Positions 1 to 12,217 of a stretch of DNA of 64,000 nucleotides are shown here, one piece after another. Position 1 is the first letter of the stretch; each line of letters opens with the position of its first letter. The notes below the pieces were generated by a model that saw only the letters and a list, made by a program, of their open reading frames with translations, had not been told where the DNA came from and did not search any database. The DNA comes from Acanthochlamys bracteata (lineage: Eukaryota > Streptophyta > Magnoliopsida > Pandanales > Velloziaceae). Both the position numbers and the translations under genes were made by a program. The stretch spans positions 8,186,501 through 8,250,500 of the forward strand of contig CM034135.1 in assembly GCA_019914995.1 (NCBI GenBank). The letters are read 5' to 3'.

Positions 1-2810
1 TAGATCTTGCAATAAAATTCACTAATTGTAAAAGAATCTAAAAGAATCTATCATTTATAAAACATGCTTTTCTTCTTTCACTTTGATTCGAAGGCTTTTC
101 TCCTTGATGTGTTTTCTTTTCTTAGTGATTTACCGTTTGATGGACAGCATTCTCCTCATGAAAAATCATTCATTTGCATAGGTATTTTTATCAAAATCAA
201 TTTTCAATATCAATTGCATAATCAGCAGAATTTCAATATTGATTGTTAATAAATAATTTTGAGGAAAAATGAATACTAAGTTAAAAGAAGCGAGTTACCC
301 ATACCTTTGAATAGCTTACAATGTATTGTTGTACTCATTTCTTAACTTACTCATGCAATGTTTTGCTTGCCTTGTCTTTGAATAACTTATTTCTTTCTTG
401 TTCATAGAGTATTCTGAATAATTTTGACAGCATGGTGAATATCTCTCCTTTTTGCTATGTACTCTTTCTTCACTTTGCTGATTACATTTAACTTTATTCC
501 CTTTAGATTATGAAAACATCCTGCAAAATAGTTTTAAAAACTTTTTCCTGCAGGGAGATGTTAGAGTTTCATAGAATCCACAAGATTTTAGCATTATCTT
601 AGATGATATTATCAATATAGGAATTCAATTAAAATGTCGAATAACACATCCAAACTGGAGATGATATTATAATATTTAGCTTCACATGTTGAGTTATATG
701 GCAAATAAAACATAATGCGTCAATGAATCAAAATCTCAACAAGAATTGTTGACAATTCTTATCATTGTAGATAATACCTTAAAAAAAAAATCAACGTTTT
801 GTTCAACAATTGAAAGCTCCATTAAGATGTATCATAAATCCACAAAACATTTAGAATTTTGGAAATACAAACAAAATATTTCAATATGATTAGTCACTGA
901 GCTTCAGTAGAGCAGAGTTGAATTTATGGAGTTTGATTCGAAATAGTTTAGCTTAGATATTGATTGAGGGATGTGGACGAATCATTTTTAAGTCTCATCT
1001 CATTTGAAGAATTTTTTTTTAGCATGATAGTTCGGTTTGCATAAGCCAAAAAGATATATATCACTCAAGCAATTTAAAAAAATCATTCAATTTCAGCTTT
1101 ACCAAGATGAAGAGTTTGGCTTTAAACAAGTTTGCTTAGGAACGGTCAAAAGTTTGATTATGTCAATAGAGAACGGTTGGTAAATCTCATTTGAGACTTC
1201 ATATGACCAATCACTTGAAAATATTTTTGCAAAATCATGTTGCAACGTTTTTTTTAAAAAAAATCATTCACTATTTAAAAGCATTTATGCATCAAAGATA
1301 AAGAGCCATGAGATCTTAACAAATATCAAAATTAATATAAAGAAGATATACTTACCTCTTGATTTAAATATGATTTTTATCTCTTTATATGATTTACCTA
1401 TCGATGGCTTCTTGTGAGATCACTGTACTCATGCTTGAATATAAACGATGCAATTTGGAGAGTCTCCTTGCATTTTGAAAATTTCAACAGAAAGTTGTTC
1501 GTCCTCTGTTTAGATTGCAGCTGGCTATTTTTCTGCTGTAATGGACATTTCTTTACTGTCCTTGACGAATCTGCAAAAAGCTGAATCCTTTCTCGGCCTG
1601 CTATTAGTCTCATCAAGTATAGCATGAATGAATTCCTCAATAGTCAAAGTTATTAAAAAATATATCCTCTAAGTAATGTGAATAATCAAATAAGTTATCT
1701 ATATCATATTACATTAAACTTACTCTTTTGGCAAAGATTTGAAAATACTTTCAGTGCATCATTTTTGTTAGTAAGAAGGAAAAATGAATAAAATTATAGC
1801 AATCATTAATCATTACAAGGCGAAAGTGTTTACTTTTCAATCCTGCAACTCTAGATGGATCAAGTAGGTTCAAGTGCAATTGTTGGAATGACTAACATTG
1901 ATTTGAATAAACAACTTAGTAATTTAACTTTCATGAAGGCATCTGTAAAGATTTTCAGGTTTGATCTTCACATCGCGTTGATCTTTGACTAAATTAAGTT
2001 TTGAAGACTTGAGAAAACTTTTGCAATATAGTATCCAAACCTCTACACCGCATCTATTTATTTTTCTGCTGGTTTTCAACTAGACTGAAAATCATCAATA
2101 TAATATATATGTGTTACCTTTCCTCTTGCAGTGAAGTGCTTCTGTTCAGATACAATCTCATTAATAATCTTTTCACCATTTTGAAGCAATAGACCAATCA
2201 TGAAAACTAGTAATATTTCAATAGTTTATACATCCTTGAACAGCAGTTCTGTCACGTGTTTTACTTTACTTTGTTCATATTTCTCATGCAATAGTTAGTA
2301 GCATATATACTGTCCAAAAATTCTAAAAACTTCATATAGACTCACATTAATATTCATTAAAATAGAATTTTACAAAAGCAATGATTCTTACCATTTCAAT
2401 AGCACGGATGGTTTGCAATTAGTTTCATAATGATTGAACTCATTTTATCAAATTGTATTTACATCAAGTATTCAGAATTCTTTGGTTTAAAAATATCTTA
2501 ATAAATTAATGTTTATGAAACATCATTCAACAATCATTCAATAAATTTATTCATGATATATTCGTTTGCCACAAATTATTTTATATTAAAAATGTTTAAG
2601 CTAATTTTCAGAAAAATGCAAGCATGTTTTTCAAACAATTGTGAGATACAAGATATCATTCAAACAAAATAACAAGTGACAAGGCTTCAGCCAAAATTTC
2701 AACATGAATGCAACAATGAGTTTCATTTGAATTGAAATGTTATAAATCATCTAAATCATTAAAAGATTGGATTACTTACCTTCACGCTGTAGAATTTTTT
2801 CAATAAGAAT
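1..2810. other. AT-rich stretch without a recognisable gene
   Basis: No reading frame here resembles a known family and the short open frames lack coding character. The sequence is AT-rich and unique-looking by eye. It lies on the 3' side of the LTR-element fossil at 2811-4947, so part of it may be decayed element sequence, but I see no reverse transcriptase or integrase motif and no second long terminal repeat. Confidence 0.5.
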
Positions 2811-4947
2811 TTATCTTTTTAACACCCAAATTTCTTTGGGTTCTAAAGTGTTGGCAATTTTGAGAGTTTCTTTTAGCAACCATATTTTTTTATTCATACC
2901 TTGATTTTTCTTAAATTTGGAATAACGAGTCACATAGTCATCGTTGCTAGCAACATAAGAGGTAGAAGGATTACATTGCAAAGTAATAGATTGGTTAGTA
3001 GTAATGCATCTAGCACTTGATCTAAAGGGATTTTCACTTACCTCTTTCGGAAGACGGTTGCTCTTGGAAATCCATATTAACTTTACTTTATTTTCATTAT
3101 TTTTAAACCGATAAGAGCTTCCTTTGTGACCCTTTCTACCACAATAGAAACACTTAATAAAAGGAGTAGAAAAATGTATCTTGTTAGTTTTGTACTTACT
3201 GGAGAATCCAACACTTGTAGTTTTTAAGTTGTGCTTGTCATTTATTTGGTTCATAGTAAGATTCTCAGTAGTTGGCATGAACTCAATATCTTTCTTTATG
3301 AATGCACCTTTCTGTGCGCCAAGCATAGCATCCAACCTGTTTTTACTTTTAACAAATTTTGCTAGAGAAACTTGAAGGTCACCGTTCTTGGCAGTCAACT
3401 CTTTTACCTCATTTTTCAGTAGTAAGCATTCAGTAGCATGTGATTTGTTTGTTACTTTGACTTGCACAAGTTCTTCTTTCAGATTATCATATTCCGTGTG
3501 TAACTTGGCATTATTTATTTCTAACTTTTTGATTTTTTCATTTAGATTCACACAAGTGGAGGAGTTATCAATGTCATAGCTGCTTAAGTACTTACCAGTA
3601 ATATAGTCATTCAACTTAGTACAAAGTTTTTCATTGTCTCAATGAGCTTCCTGTTTTCAGCACGTAACGCATGTATTTCTGCACTTATTTGGTTAGTAGA
3701 CAAAGCACCATCAAGAGCATCATTAAAAGTAAGTATTTGCTTAGTCAACAAATCGTTCTTTTCTTTGTATTCACGCATGTAGTTTTTCATATTTTTGTTC
3801 ATACATTTCACATGCATGTATTTAGCATATAGTTGATCAAAATTTTTTTGCAAATCTTCATTTGAGTCATAAAATTCAGATGAGCTTACCTCACTAGATT
3901 GTTCATTATTAGCCATTAGACATAGTTTCATATCCTTTTGATGAATGGTTTCAATTTTACTTTTTCTGAATGAGGAAGAATTTTTGTTACTGCATATGGG
4001 CTTTACTCTCTTCCGAGGCTGGTTCTTACTTCTTCTCTTTTGGTTCTTTCTCAAAATGTGCCTGCATTTTTTTGTTACCAAAATAATATTATCATCTTCT
4101 TTAGAAGAAGGAATACTTACCTCATTTTGATGTTCGTGGATGGTCGTCAAGCGAAGGTTATCTTCTTTTTTATGATTTGGTATTCCTTCACTTTTATTTG
4201 ATGATATTTTACCTTCATTGCATTGGCTAGTCTCAAGTTTGTCTTCATACTTTCTTTCTAATTTGAGCCAAACTTTTTTTGCTGTGGAATAAAAATATAT
4301 GTGATCAAATTGTTCAAATTTTAATGCATGATATAACAATTCCAAAGCATAAGAATTTAAAGAAGAAAAGTTGTTATTGTCTCGAATTTGCATTGTAGCT
4401 TTATCTCCATCTTTGACGATCTTCCACAGAAAATAATTTTGTGCCTTTAAGAATACAGTCATCTTCATCTTCCAATGTCTATAATTGTTCCCCTCAAATA
4501 TTGGAGGACAGCCAAGCGATCTTTCTTTCTTTTCAATGAAGTTTGATCTTGCCATAGAATCTTTTCCTCAAGGTTATTAAACTTTCAATTTGGAGGCCTG
4601 TTCTGATACCAATTGTAGAATCGGATCTCCACACTAAAAGGATTGGCCAATCTCTAGGGGTTAGCATCCCCCACTTATAAACACATACCCATTCCAGTAC
4701 CCAGCCAATGTGGGACTATTAAGAGGCGTGGGCTGTTAAGCCCACCAAGCCAGGGTCTACTTGGCCCAACCCAAGGCGAGTTGCTGGCCCACTTCTAAGT
4801 TAGCTAGTCCGTTTTTCACTTGGACACCAGTCCAGACCCCTACGCTATTAACCCGGCTCTAGCCCACCAAGCTAGTCCGTCTTTCATCGGGCCCATCAAG
4901 CCCTACACGCTACTAACCCAAGCCTAGCCTAACTTGGAGGCCCAACA
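2811..4947 (-). mobile_element. LTR retrotransposon fossil, Copia-like gag with one LTR
   Basis: This is an incomplete and broken minus-strand element. Visible parts in element order are a putative 5' LTR (4614-4947, starting TG and ending CA), a primer-binding site at 4600-4611 that reads TGGTATCAGAAC and matches the 3' end of initiator Met-tRNA, and a gag-like region (4555-2811). The gag region begins with a Copia-type gag N-terminus (FEGNNYRHWKMKM) and contains a CCHC zinc knuckle starting CFYCGRKGHKG near 3130-3165. The gag region is spread over two reading frames, so there is at least one break. No pol region and no second LTR are visible, so age cannot be estimated from LTR divergence. 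Assignment to Copia rests on the gag type and is an inference. Confidence 0.75.
4614..4947 (-). repeat. putative 5' LTR of the fossil element
   Basis: In element orientation it starts TGTTGGGCC and ends TTCTACA, followed after two bases by the tRNA-Met primer-binding site. It is about 334 bp and unusually rich in GCCCA/TGGGC motifs and short GC-rich palindromes compared with the AT-rich flanks. With only one copy in view the outer boundary at 4947 is inferred from the CA/TG end rule. Confidence 0.6.
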
Positions 4948-6442
4948 ATAACAAAACAGTGTTCTTGTTCTGCTGCTGTACTTGAAAACAATTTTGTAGA
5001 AGACCTTACATTGTATGCTCGAGTATTCTAGGTTCTGTTGATGCTCTCTCTGTTAACAGAGTTCCTCTAAAAATACACTGTTGAAATTTAGATGGATAAT
5101 CAGGAAAATTGAATCTGATTCACGTTAGACTCCAGCTAATTAATTAAAATTAAAAGCTTAGGTCAATTCCGTTGCAGTTGTAACAGGAATCTCATGACTT
5201 GCTTGAGAGACCTATATGCTGTAACATCCAAGCAATAGAGGAACAGAAAATGAAATCATCTATAACCAATCGATGAACATAGACTGTAAAACATAGACAT
5301 AAACCGACCCGTTACAATATTCATCAAATTATATATATCAAGGTATATATAAGCAGTCTTAGAAGTTTGTTGAATTGACATTCCTTTCAATTCCCACATA
5401 TGTTTAATTTGATGGACATACTCTAGATAATGAACGCATATAATGCAGATATATGCATGATGCGCTTTATCTTTGTTATTCTTAGAATGAACATGATAAG
5501 CTTCGAATTCGTAGTATTAGAATAAGAAGAAGAAAACAGAGTACAGCAACCGAAACAAAAAAAAACCGAAAAATGACAACAACAACAAAACTTAGAAAGG
5601 AATTACTTGGTCTGATCTTCTTCTTAGTTTCTTTCTGTAACTACTTCATCAATGGATTAATGAAAGATTAACTAATTATTGTTATTGTTATAAAACATAA
5701 TTTGAAAGTCCCACAAGAGAATGTAAGCGATCACAGCGAATGCTGCTCAAAATTTCTAATATTGACTTTCTTGAAATAATTAACGTAATAGAAGAACAAG
5801 TTGGTGCTTGCTTTTATTTCTTGATCAGCAGAAACACCTGTAATAACTTCATTCATTTAACTTCAAGCAGCCGTTTTCCTGAAATTATAAGAAATAGCGA
5901 AGGAAAAGGAAGTGTTCGATGATCAGCTAGTTTTATTTATTTGATAAGCAATGATGTAATTGAAATGCCCAACAAGCAACAGCCAATGCTTCATTGACTT
6001 TGACTTCGTAGAAATTTATTAATAAAAGAAAGCAAGCGAGAGAGAGAGAGAGAAATGAACAAGTTGGTGAGCTTCACAATTGATATAATTAAAATTTTGA
6101 AACACCCAACTTGGGAATATGGGATATGCACGCAAAGAAACAGCCAGCTGTAATTAATAAACTAGTTTGTTAACTGGGCTTCCGGTTTGGTAACCGCAGG
6201 ATCACCGTGCTATCCACTTCCAGTTTGCCATATCTCAGGGAAGGACTTACTGGGCATCGGTAACCGCAGCGATCACCATGCTAGCAGCAGCATCGATATC
6301 ATATTTTGGCCCGTCTCAACTCCAAAGTCAATTCTCTCAACAGCCAGGTGATGAAGCCGCCTCCGGCAGCTGTTCAAAAGCAACCAATTCACTATTCCAC
6401 TTCGGCTGCGCGCGTAATAGGCGGAAGAGAGCTCTCTAATGA
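4948..6442. other. intergenic, no gene seen
   Basis: AT-rich sequence with a short GA microsatellite near 6036-6052. Short open frames here show no family resemblance. The last part (about 6260-6442) is GC-richer and probably belongs to the 5' part of the PP2 gene, but its reading frame is not secure. Confidence 0.5.
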
Positions 6443-6983
6443 AACCGGTATTGGAAATGGACATCAACAGCAGATTCGAGGTAATTAAGATGTATAATCA
6501 CTAGTTAATTTGGGTTTAAAACGAAAATTACACCTCCGTCTGTGACTTCAAGTCTCAAGAGGATCTAATACAAACACGTATATATGTTGGGATGTCCATC
6601 CCAACAGATTCCCTGAGGTCGCAGAGCTGCTGGAAGTGTACTGGCTAGACATCAGCGCTTCGTTGGATTGCAAAAGTCTGTCACAGAACACAACCTACGT
6701 GGCTTATCTTGTCTTTAGGCTGACGAAAAGTGCATATGGTCTTAACTCGCAACGTGCATCAGTGACTATTGTTGCTGATAAAGTGGAGAGCCAGGTCTCC
6801 CTCCGACAGGTTTGGGACCAGCAGCAGAGGAGGATTGATGGATGGGCGGAGATTAAATTAGGAGAGTTCTTCATTGACGAACGGAAGGAAGGGCAGGTGA
6901 TTATGCGCTTGAAAGAGGTGGAAGTGATGAATAAAAAGTTTGGACTTATCATCGAGGGCATTGAAGTGAGACCAAAATATTGA
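6443..6983 (+). pseudogene. PP2-type phloem lectin gene, 5' part damaged
   Basis: The PP2 family are phloem or cytosolic GlcNAc-binding lectin-like proteins, some fused to an F-box. Exon 6608-6983 encodes almost the whole C-terminal PP2 domain: FPEVAELLEVYWLDI, the conserved LSQNTTYVAYLVFRL and AYGL, RRIDGWAEIKLGEFF, and the terminal GLIIEGIEVRPKY followed by TGA. An upstream segment ending at 6480 reads NRYWKWTSTADS and joins through a GT-AG intron (6481-6607) with a split Arg codon (AG/A), exactly where family members read YW.W...SRF. Two in-frame stops lie immediately before NRYWKW, while the other frame reads GGRELS, so the usual ARELSITW stretch looks shortened and frameshifted. No F-box was found. 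It could be a living gene with a different 5' exon, but a recent pseudogene is more likely. Confidence 0.65.
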
Positions 6984-7499
6984 TCAAGAGGAGTTGGCAA
7001 TTCTTCAAGAGCACTTTCGAAATTGTTGCGACACATTCGATTAGTCAAGTCATTAATTAGAATCAACAGTTAGCATTAACATTTAGCTCTCTTTAACAGT
7101 GCTTACGTACTCCTACTCATGTAACTTTTTTTTAAACTATATCTAGGGGCTCATAGTTGTTATATTATATAAAGCTATAAGAACTTCCGAAGATTTTTTT
7201 TTTTTTTTTTTTTCACAAAATCAATTTGCTAATTTATCTGCACCTTTGTAATATTTCGCAACCTTCCAATTAGTACAAGTAATAATCATCAATTCCTTTT
7301 GCAGTGATAAAACTTGCATCGTCTGCTCGAAAACGTTCAGTCTTCATATTATATATGAACATACTTACTTTGTAGTCAAATAATCAAATTGGAAAATAAT
7401 GCACTGAGACCAGTTAAGTAGAAACATTATTCAGTGTGGCATTTCGTCGAACGTTGCTCGTTCAATCACGACAGCGACCTCTATTAACAAATCCAGGCA
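6984..7499. other. 3' flank of PP2 gene, no gene seen
   Basis: AT-rich 3' flank with a long T run at about 7194-7213. Nothing else recognised. Confidence 0.5.
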
Positions 7500-7860
7500 A
7501 GTTCTCATTCACTTTTTTTCGCCCATCTCCTCCTATTCAGAAAGCTGCTCTGTCTGCCGAGCTTGATGAAAGACATGATCAATCTATAAAGGAGGACCAG
7601 TGCTGACATGCCCATCATCTTAGTCTCCGTTTCTTGAACAGCTTCCAGTGCTCTAGCCAACTCTACTTGATCACAAATGATGAGAAATAGAATATCAGGA
7701 TTTGATCACGGAAGAAAGAAGCTTACATAAGCTACCTACAAGGGCTGTGTTTCATCAACAAGAACTCGAGTCTGGATTGTGGCAGGCCTTGAGGCAAGCT
7801 CTCGTGCTCCAAAACCTCCTGTATCATCAGGAAGCGAAAGCTTGAAGATGAAACTTTATT
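7500..7860 (-). pseudogene. unassigned coding-like relic, two pieces
   Basis: On the minus strand two open stretches look like coding sequence rather than noise. The upstream piece (about 7850 to 7738) reads FKLSLPDDTGGFGARELASR and then PATIQTRVLVDETQPL before a stop. The downstream piece (about 7668 to 7505) reads VELARALEAVQETETKMMG, MSALVLLYRLIMSF and then KLGRQSSFLNRRRWAKKSE before TGA. I tried to join them by GT-AG splicing and found no phase-compatible pair, so the gene seems decayed or my boundaries are wrong. I do not recognise the family. Confidence 0.35.
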
Positions 7861-10381
7861 TCCAATTAACTAACTTCCTAATGCTTTCCAGCTGCAAACA
7901 AATACCAGTACCCAGCATCAAGATGACGTAAAGTAACAAAATTTCAGCACTGAAATATTGAGAAGAGAAGGCTCAGTATAGCAAGTGTGCTATAACAGTC
8001 TTAGATGCAGCTTTTGTGAACGGAGACCGGGGGAACAATCTGGGCTTCAATAGACTCCTAGGCTAAGCCCATTTTGGCTGCTTGGCCCTGGATCGATTTC
8101 TTAATTGAAGAATGAACACTCTCGAACCATTCTCGAAATCACGAATTTGCCACTGGAGTATGTATACACGTACTTAGTACATACTTTTTATATGTGGTTT
8201 CTTGAAATGCTAAAAACTAAATTACAGGAGCAATCACCGGAAAGTATTACGTGCAGATAGATAGATGATCTGGTTCTCGAAGAATGGAATATCTCGTCGT
8301 ATAACTATCGTGTTCCTGTGCTTTTGTTTTTGGGCCTGCAACAACAGGGAAGGGAGGGATGGGTCCATTCGATCTCTCCCTGTCCTGAAGATATTTTTCC
8401 TTTCTCCTTCATTACATTGCATGATATTAATATGATTAAGATTAGTTAGATAGTATTAATGTAACCGTCGAGAAGAGAAAAGAATGCCAGAGTGGCATAT
8501 GCATGCATGATGACATAATATATAATACTAAGCAGATCACGAGGTGATGAGACTCTACCTACTGAAGTAGTACGTACGTACTGTAGATAACAAGCTTGAT
8601 CGGATGACTCGGTCCTCTCGTAATTAAGATCTTCATTACATAATATTCATTTTGAGAGAGTATAATCTGCATGCATTTGCTCTTCGTCGTCTGTCTCAGA
8701 AACAAATCAAACCTGCGGAGTCCTGCGTTTCAGAGGACAGGAACCAGCAACCTATATAAATTCACTAACTGATTAGCTTGCTAGCTAATTAACTAGATAC
8801 TATTCATATCTTTCAGCAGAAAATAAGTCATTACTGAAGATATTAGACTAGTGGCCAATTTGATTCTCTCCTGATCAATCGTGGTCAGCTAGCTAGCTCA
8901 TTGTCAAGCGTACTACATAACTTTCATGGACGTATGCATGCATGCATCGACGTCAAAACTTTTTCCTTTAACATCTTAAAGAATTCCAATTAATCCGAAG
9001 ACTGAAAGACATCAAGTAGTGTATAGACGATCCAGTTTTCTTGCATTATCTTTTTCGTCGTTTACTGGAGCAACTTGTTGTTTGTTCATTTCCTAATTAA
9101 TCTAGCCGTCATTTCGGGAGTCTCGTGTTTGCAGAACTTGCAAATAATTAGACGGCCCAAAATTGAGGCAAGATCAAAATCAAACTGATCGTCGATGACA
9201 TACTATTCTTCAAATTTCCAAAAAAATATCAACGAGGATAAAAGACACGAGCACGCATGAGGAGTTTAATCGATTGATTTGCCCTCATTGGGTTACTTAG
9301 CTTAATCAATCTAGCTCACCTGCAACGATCTATCTATTATAATTTCTTAATTATATATGCATGCAGATTCGATATATGAGTTGTTGGGATCCATGGACAT
9401 AGCTTTGGCTTTGACTTTGACTTTGACTTTGACTTTGACTTATTTAGTCAGAGCCAAGAAATTTTCAGAAAAAGAGTGGGTAGCAGCAGCTCAATTAATA
9501 AATAAGTAACTTTCGGTTCGATTTCCGGTTTGGTTCGGGTGAAATGAAGCTTTCCAATCTCAGAGGCATGAAGCACGTGGTTCATCCACAAAAGGTGCAA
9601 GAAGTAGTTGCAGCAGGGGAGAAGAACGAGTACGTTACGTTAGATCCACAAAATAAGCTCTCCACAATATAAACGCCGTTTGCGGAGACGATGTCAAGCC
9701 CTTTTCTACTTCAATAGACTTTAAACTATAACCACACAAATCCGTAACACGTAGCTCTACACAATTGCCCAGCTCTTCGCCTAACGTGGTCAAAACTGAC
9801 ACGTAGCCCCCCACGCCGTCTGCGGATCTCCGTTTCCAAGAAAAAAGAAAAACAAATTCCATAGAAATTTCAAAATCTTTTTTGCGCAGATTTTTTCTCG
9901 CACGGTGGTTTAGGAAGTATATAGGTGTGACACGGAGTGACAGAGCAGCAGGCTGGCACCGCACGATCGAATAAAGCCTGCTGAAAAGAACCAGAAAATT
10001 AAGAACTCTGAAAAAGAAGGAGACGAAGAAGTTGGCGAGGCGGTGCTTTCGCTTCCTTCGCACTCTCTTTCCTTTCCCATTTTAATGCAGCTGAAGCATC
10101 TCTGCTGATCTAAGTATTGAAGAAACCTCTAGCTTTTCCATCCATCACCCTACGAGGTTCATCCACCACGATTGAGATTCCGGCGTCTATTCCCTTCTCC
10201 CACTCAACCTGTATCACGAGTCTCTCGACTCTCTCGAAAAATTTTGGACTCTTTCCCAGTTTTCCCCTTCCTGTTTTCCCTTCTTTTATAATATATATAT
10301 AGATTTCTCTAAGAATCTTTCGTGCGTGCGCGGGGTTATTTAGATTTCTGGGAGGTGTGTGTACGTACCTGAGTAAGAGAG
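7861..10381. other. intergenic region upstream of the TPR gene
   Basis: No gene recognised. It holds the TTTGAC tandem repeat listed separately and, at about 10080-10381, the probable CT-rich 5' leader of the TPR gene. A 142-codon minus-strand frame at 9635-10063 has no family resemblance and was not called. Confidence 0.5.
9410..9439. promoter_or_regulatory. five tandem TTTGAC hexamers (W-box array)
   Basis: Five exact copies of TTTGAC in a row, preceded by a one-mismatch copy TTTGGC at 9404-9409. Each TTTGACT contains the WRKY-binding W-box core (TTGACT). It lies about 940 bp upstream of the TPR gene start. It may equally be a plain hexanucleotide microsatellite; the regulatory reading is an inference from the known WRKY core. 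Confidence 0.4.
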
Positions 10382-12217
10382 ATGGCGCAACTCAAGCCAC
10401 CCCTTCCGACGCCCACCGTCACCTCTTCCTCCGCCGCCCAAGCGTTTTCCGCCTTCTGCTTCCCGTGTCCTGCATCTTCTTCCCCTTCCAAATCATCATC
10501 CTTCCGCTTTTTCTCTACCAACTGCCGCCACCGCTCGCCGTTCTTGGGATCCGGTGTCAACAATCTATGCAGAACTCGGTCGCTTGGGACTCCCAAGGCA
10601 AGCAGTAATGGCCGGAGACGGAGGAAAGAGCAAGGCTTGAGAAGAACACTGAGCTCAAGCGCTAGCATGGACGGCGACCGAAGCTCCGATATTTATGACG
10701 ACGACGAGGTTTTCCTGCAGAGACTCAAGGAGATCGCCATCAGCTATGAGCGCGAGGAACAGTTCTACAAAATTATGAACGATCCGAACCTCGAAGACCG
10801 TGCAAATAATGACGCCTCTTCGTTTTTCAACGCTTCTTCCGCCTCTCCTGTTATTCCATCACCTAAGCGACCATTGATGGGTTCGATCCAGCCGGAGCCG
10901 AGATGGCAGGACGAACCGGTGCCGGCTATCGTTGAACGGAGGGCGAACAGCTTTGAGATTCCGTTTTCTTTGCGTATCATCAAGAGGAAGATGAAATGGG
11001 AAGAAGGCATGTGGTTGAAGGAGGCAGGTGATTCTGCTTCGACCTCGGTGAAGAAGGCGTTCTCGTCGATGGTGTTCATGATCCGTGAGATGCAGAGCTT
11101 TACAGTGCAGATGAGAGAATCCTTGTTGACGAACCAGCATTTCGATCTCGAGAGCGTTCTCTCCCGAGTTCACCATGAACTTCATGCTTCTTTCGTCTGG
11201 TTATTCCAGCAGATATTCTCTTCTACTCCGGCGCTCATGTTATCACTGATGCTTCTTCTCGCCAACTTCACAGTTCACTCTATGGCTAGCACCCCTGCCA
11301 TTGCCGCCACCACATCTCCCACCCCACCGGCGACGACCCAAGTTGCCTCTTTGGAAGATACCCAGACTCTGAATAATCCAAAGATCAACGTTTCTTCGAT
11401 AAAAACGTATTCGTTTGGAAAAACGGCTTCTGTCGGGGGGGGCTGTGGTGGTGGCGGTAAGATAAAACCCGTGGCCGGAGCCACCGATGACGGGCGGTCC
11501 GGTGGCCACTCATTCCAAAGCAGTTCAGTGATTCCCGATCATGGGCTGTCGAATGCGGCATCGACCACCACCGGACCAGAGGAAGAAGTAATTAGAGAAG
11601 CAGCAATGTCGACGGAGGAGGAAGAAAATGAAGATGTTCTGTGGAACAGAGTGGTCGATGAGGCAAGAAGCATGCAAGAGAGCACGAGGCACAAGGCGTT
11701 GATGGATGACCAGACGCTGAACGACATGGTGGCGCCGGTGAGGGCTGATTTAGAGCAGGGTTTAGAGCATCGGTTGGATTACGGTGACACGGAGATATTA
11801 TACCACAACCTTCTCGCTGAGGATCCCGATAACCCGCTCCTCCTCTGCAACTTCGCACAGTTCCTCTACCTCGTTCAAGGAAATTTCAACAGGTAATTTC
11901 GTTGTCAGTCATTGATTAGCATATATCCCAGTCACTATCTAGTAGTTCAAAGTAGTGAAGATCAAAGATCATGGTCCACGGATGATTACAGGGCTGAGGA
12001 GTACTTCGAGCGGGCAGTGAAGAAAGAACCGAAAGATGCAGAGGCGCTGAGCAGATACGCGAGCTTTCTTTGGATGGGAAAGAAGGATATCGCCGGAGCT
12101 GAGGAAAAGTTTCTGGAAGCGATGGACGCCGATCCGGGGAACCCGTACCACACCGCGACGTATGCGAATTTCCTTTGGAACACCGGCGGCGAGGACACGT
12201 GTTACCCGATCTATTGA
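10382..12217 (+). CDS. TPR-like superfamily protein
   Basis: Two exons, 10382-11892 and 11992-12217, joined by a GT-AG intron inside an Arg codon (AG/G), give 578 residues. The C-terminal third is the conserved plant TPR module: ILYHNLLAEDPDNPLLLCNF, then YFERAVKKEPKDAEALSRYA, KFLEAMDADPGNPYHTATYA and the family ending FLWNTGGEDTC. Two to three TPR-like helical pairs are evident. The first ~90 residues are Ser/Pro-rich with few acidic residues and could be a plastid transit peptide. A following segment (MDGD...DEVFLQRLKEIAISYERE) matches the longer plant members of this family, and a hydrophobic helix (ALMLSLMLLLANF) sits about 280-300 residues in. The first ATG was chosen as the longest open start; the Met of MDGD is an alternative. 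The molecular function of the family is not established. Confidence 0.88.

Noticed and set aside
64-249. 61-codon frame at the left edge
   Set aside because: No family resemblance; AT-rich chance frame.
6704-7066. 120-codon minus-strand frame
   Set aside because: Antisense shadow of the PP2 lectin exon.
9635-10063. 142-codon minus-strand frame upstream of the TPR gene
   Set aside because: No recognisable domain, no splice partner, and it covers the likely promoter and leader of the TPR gene.
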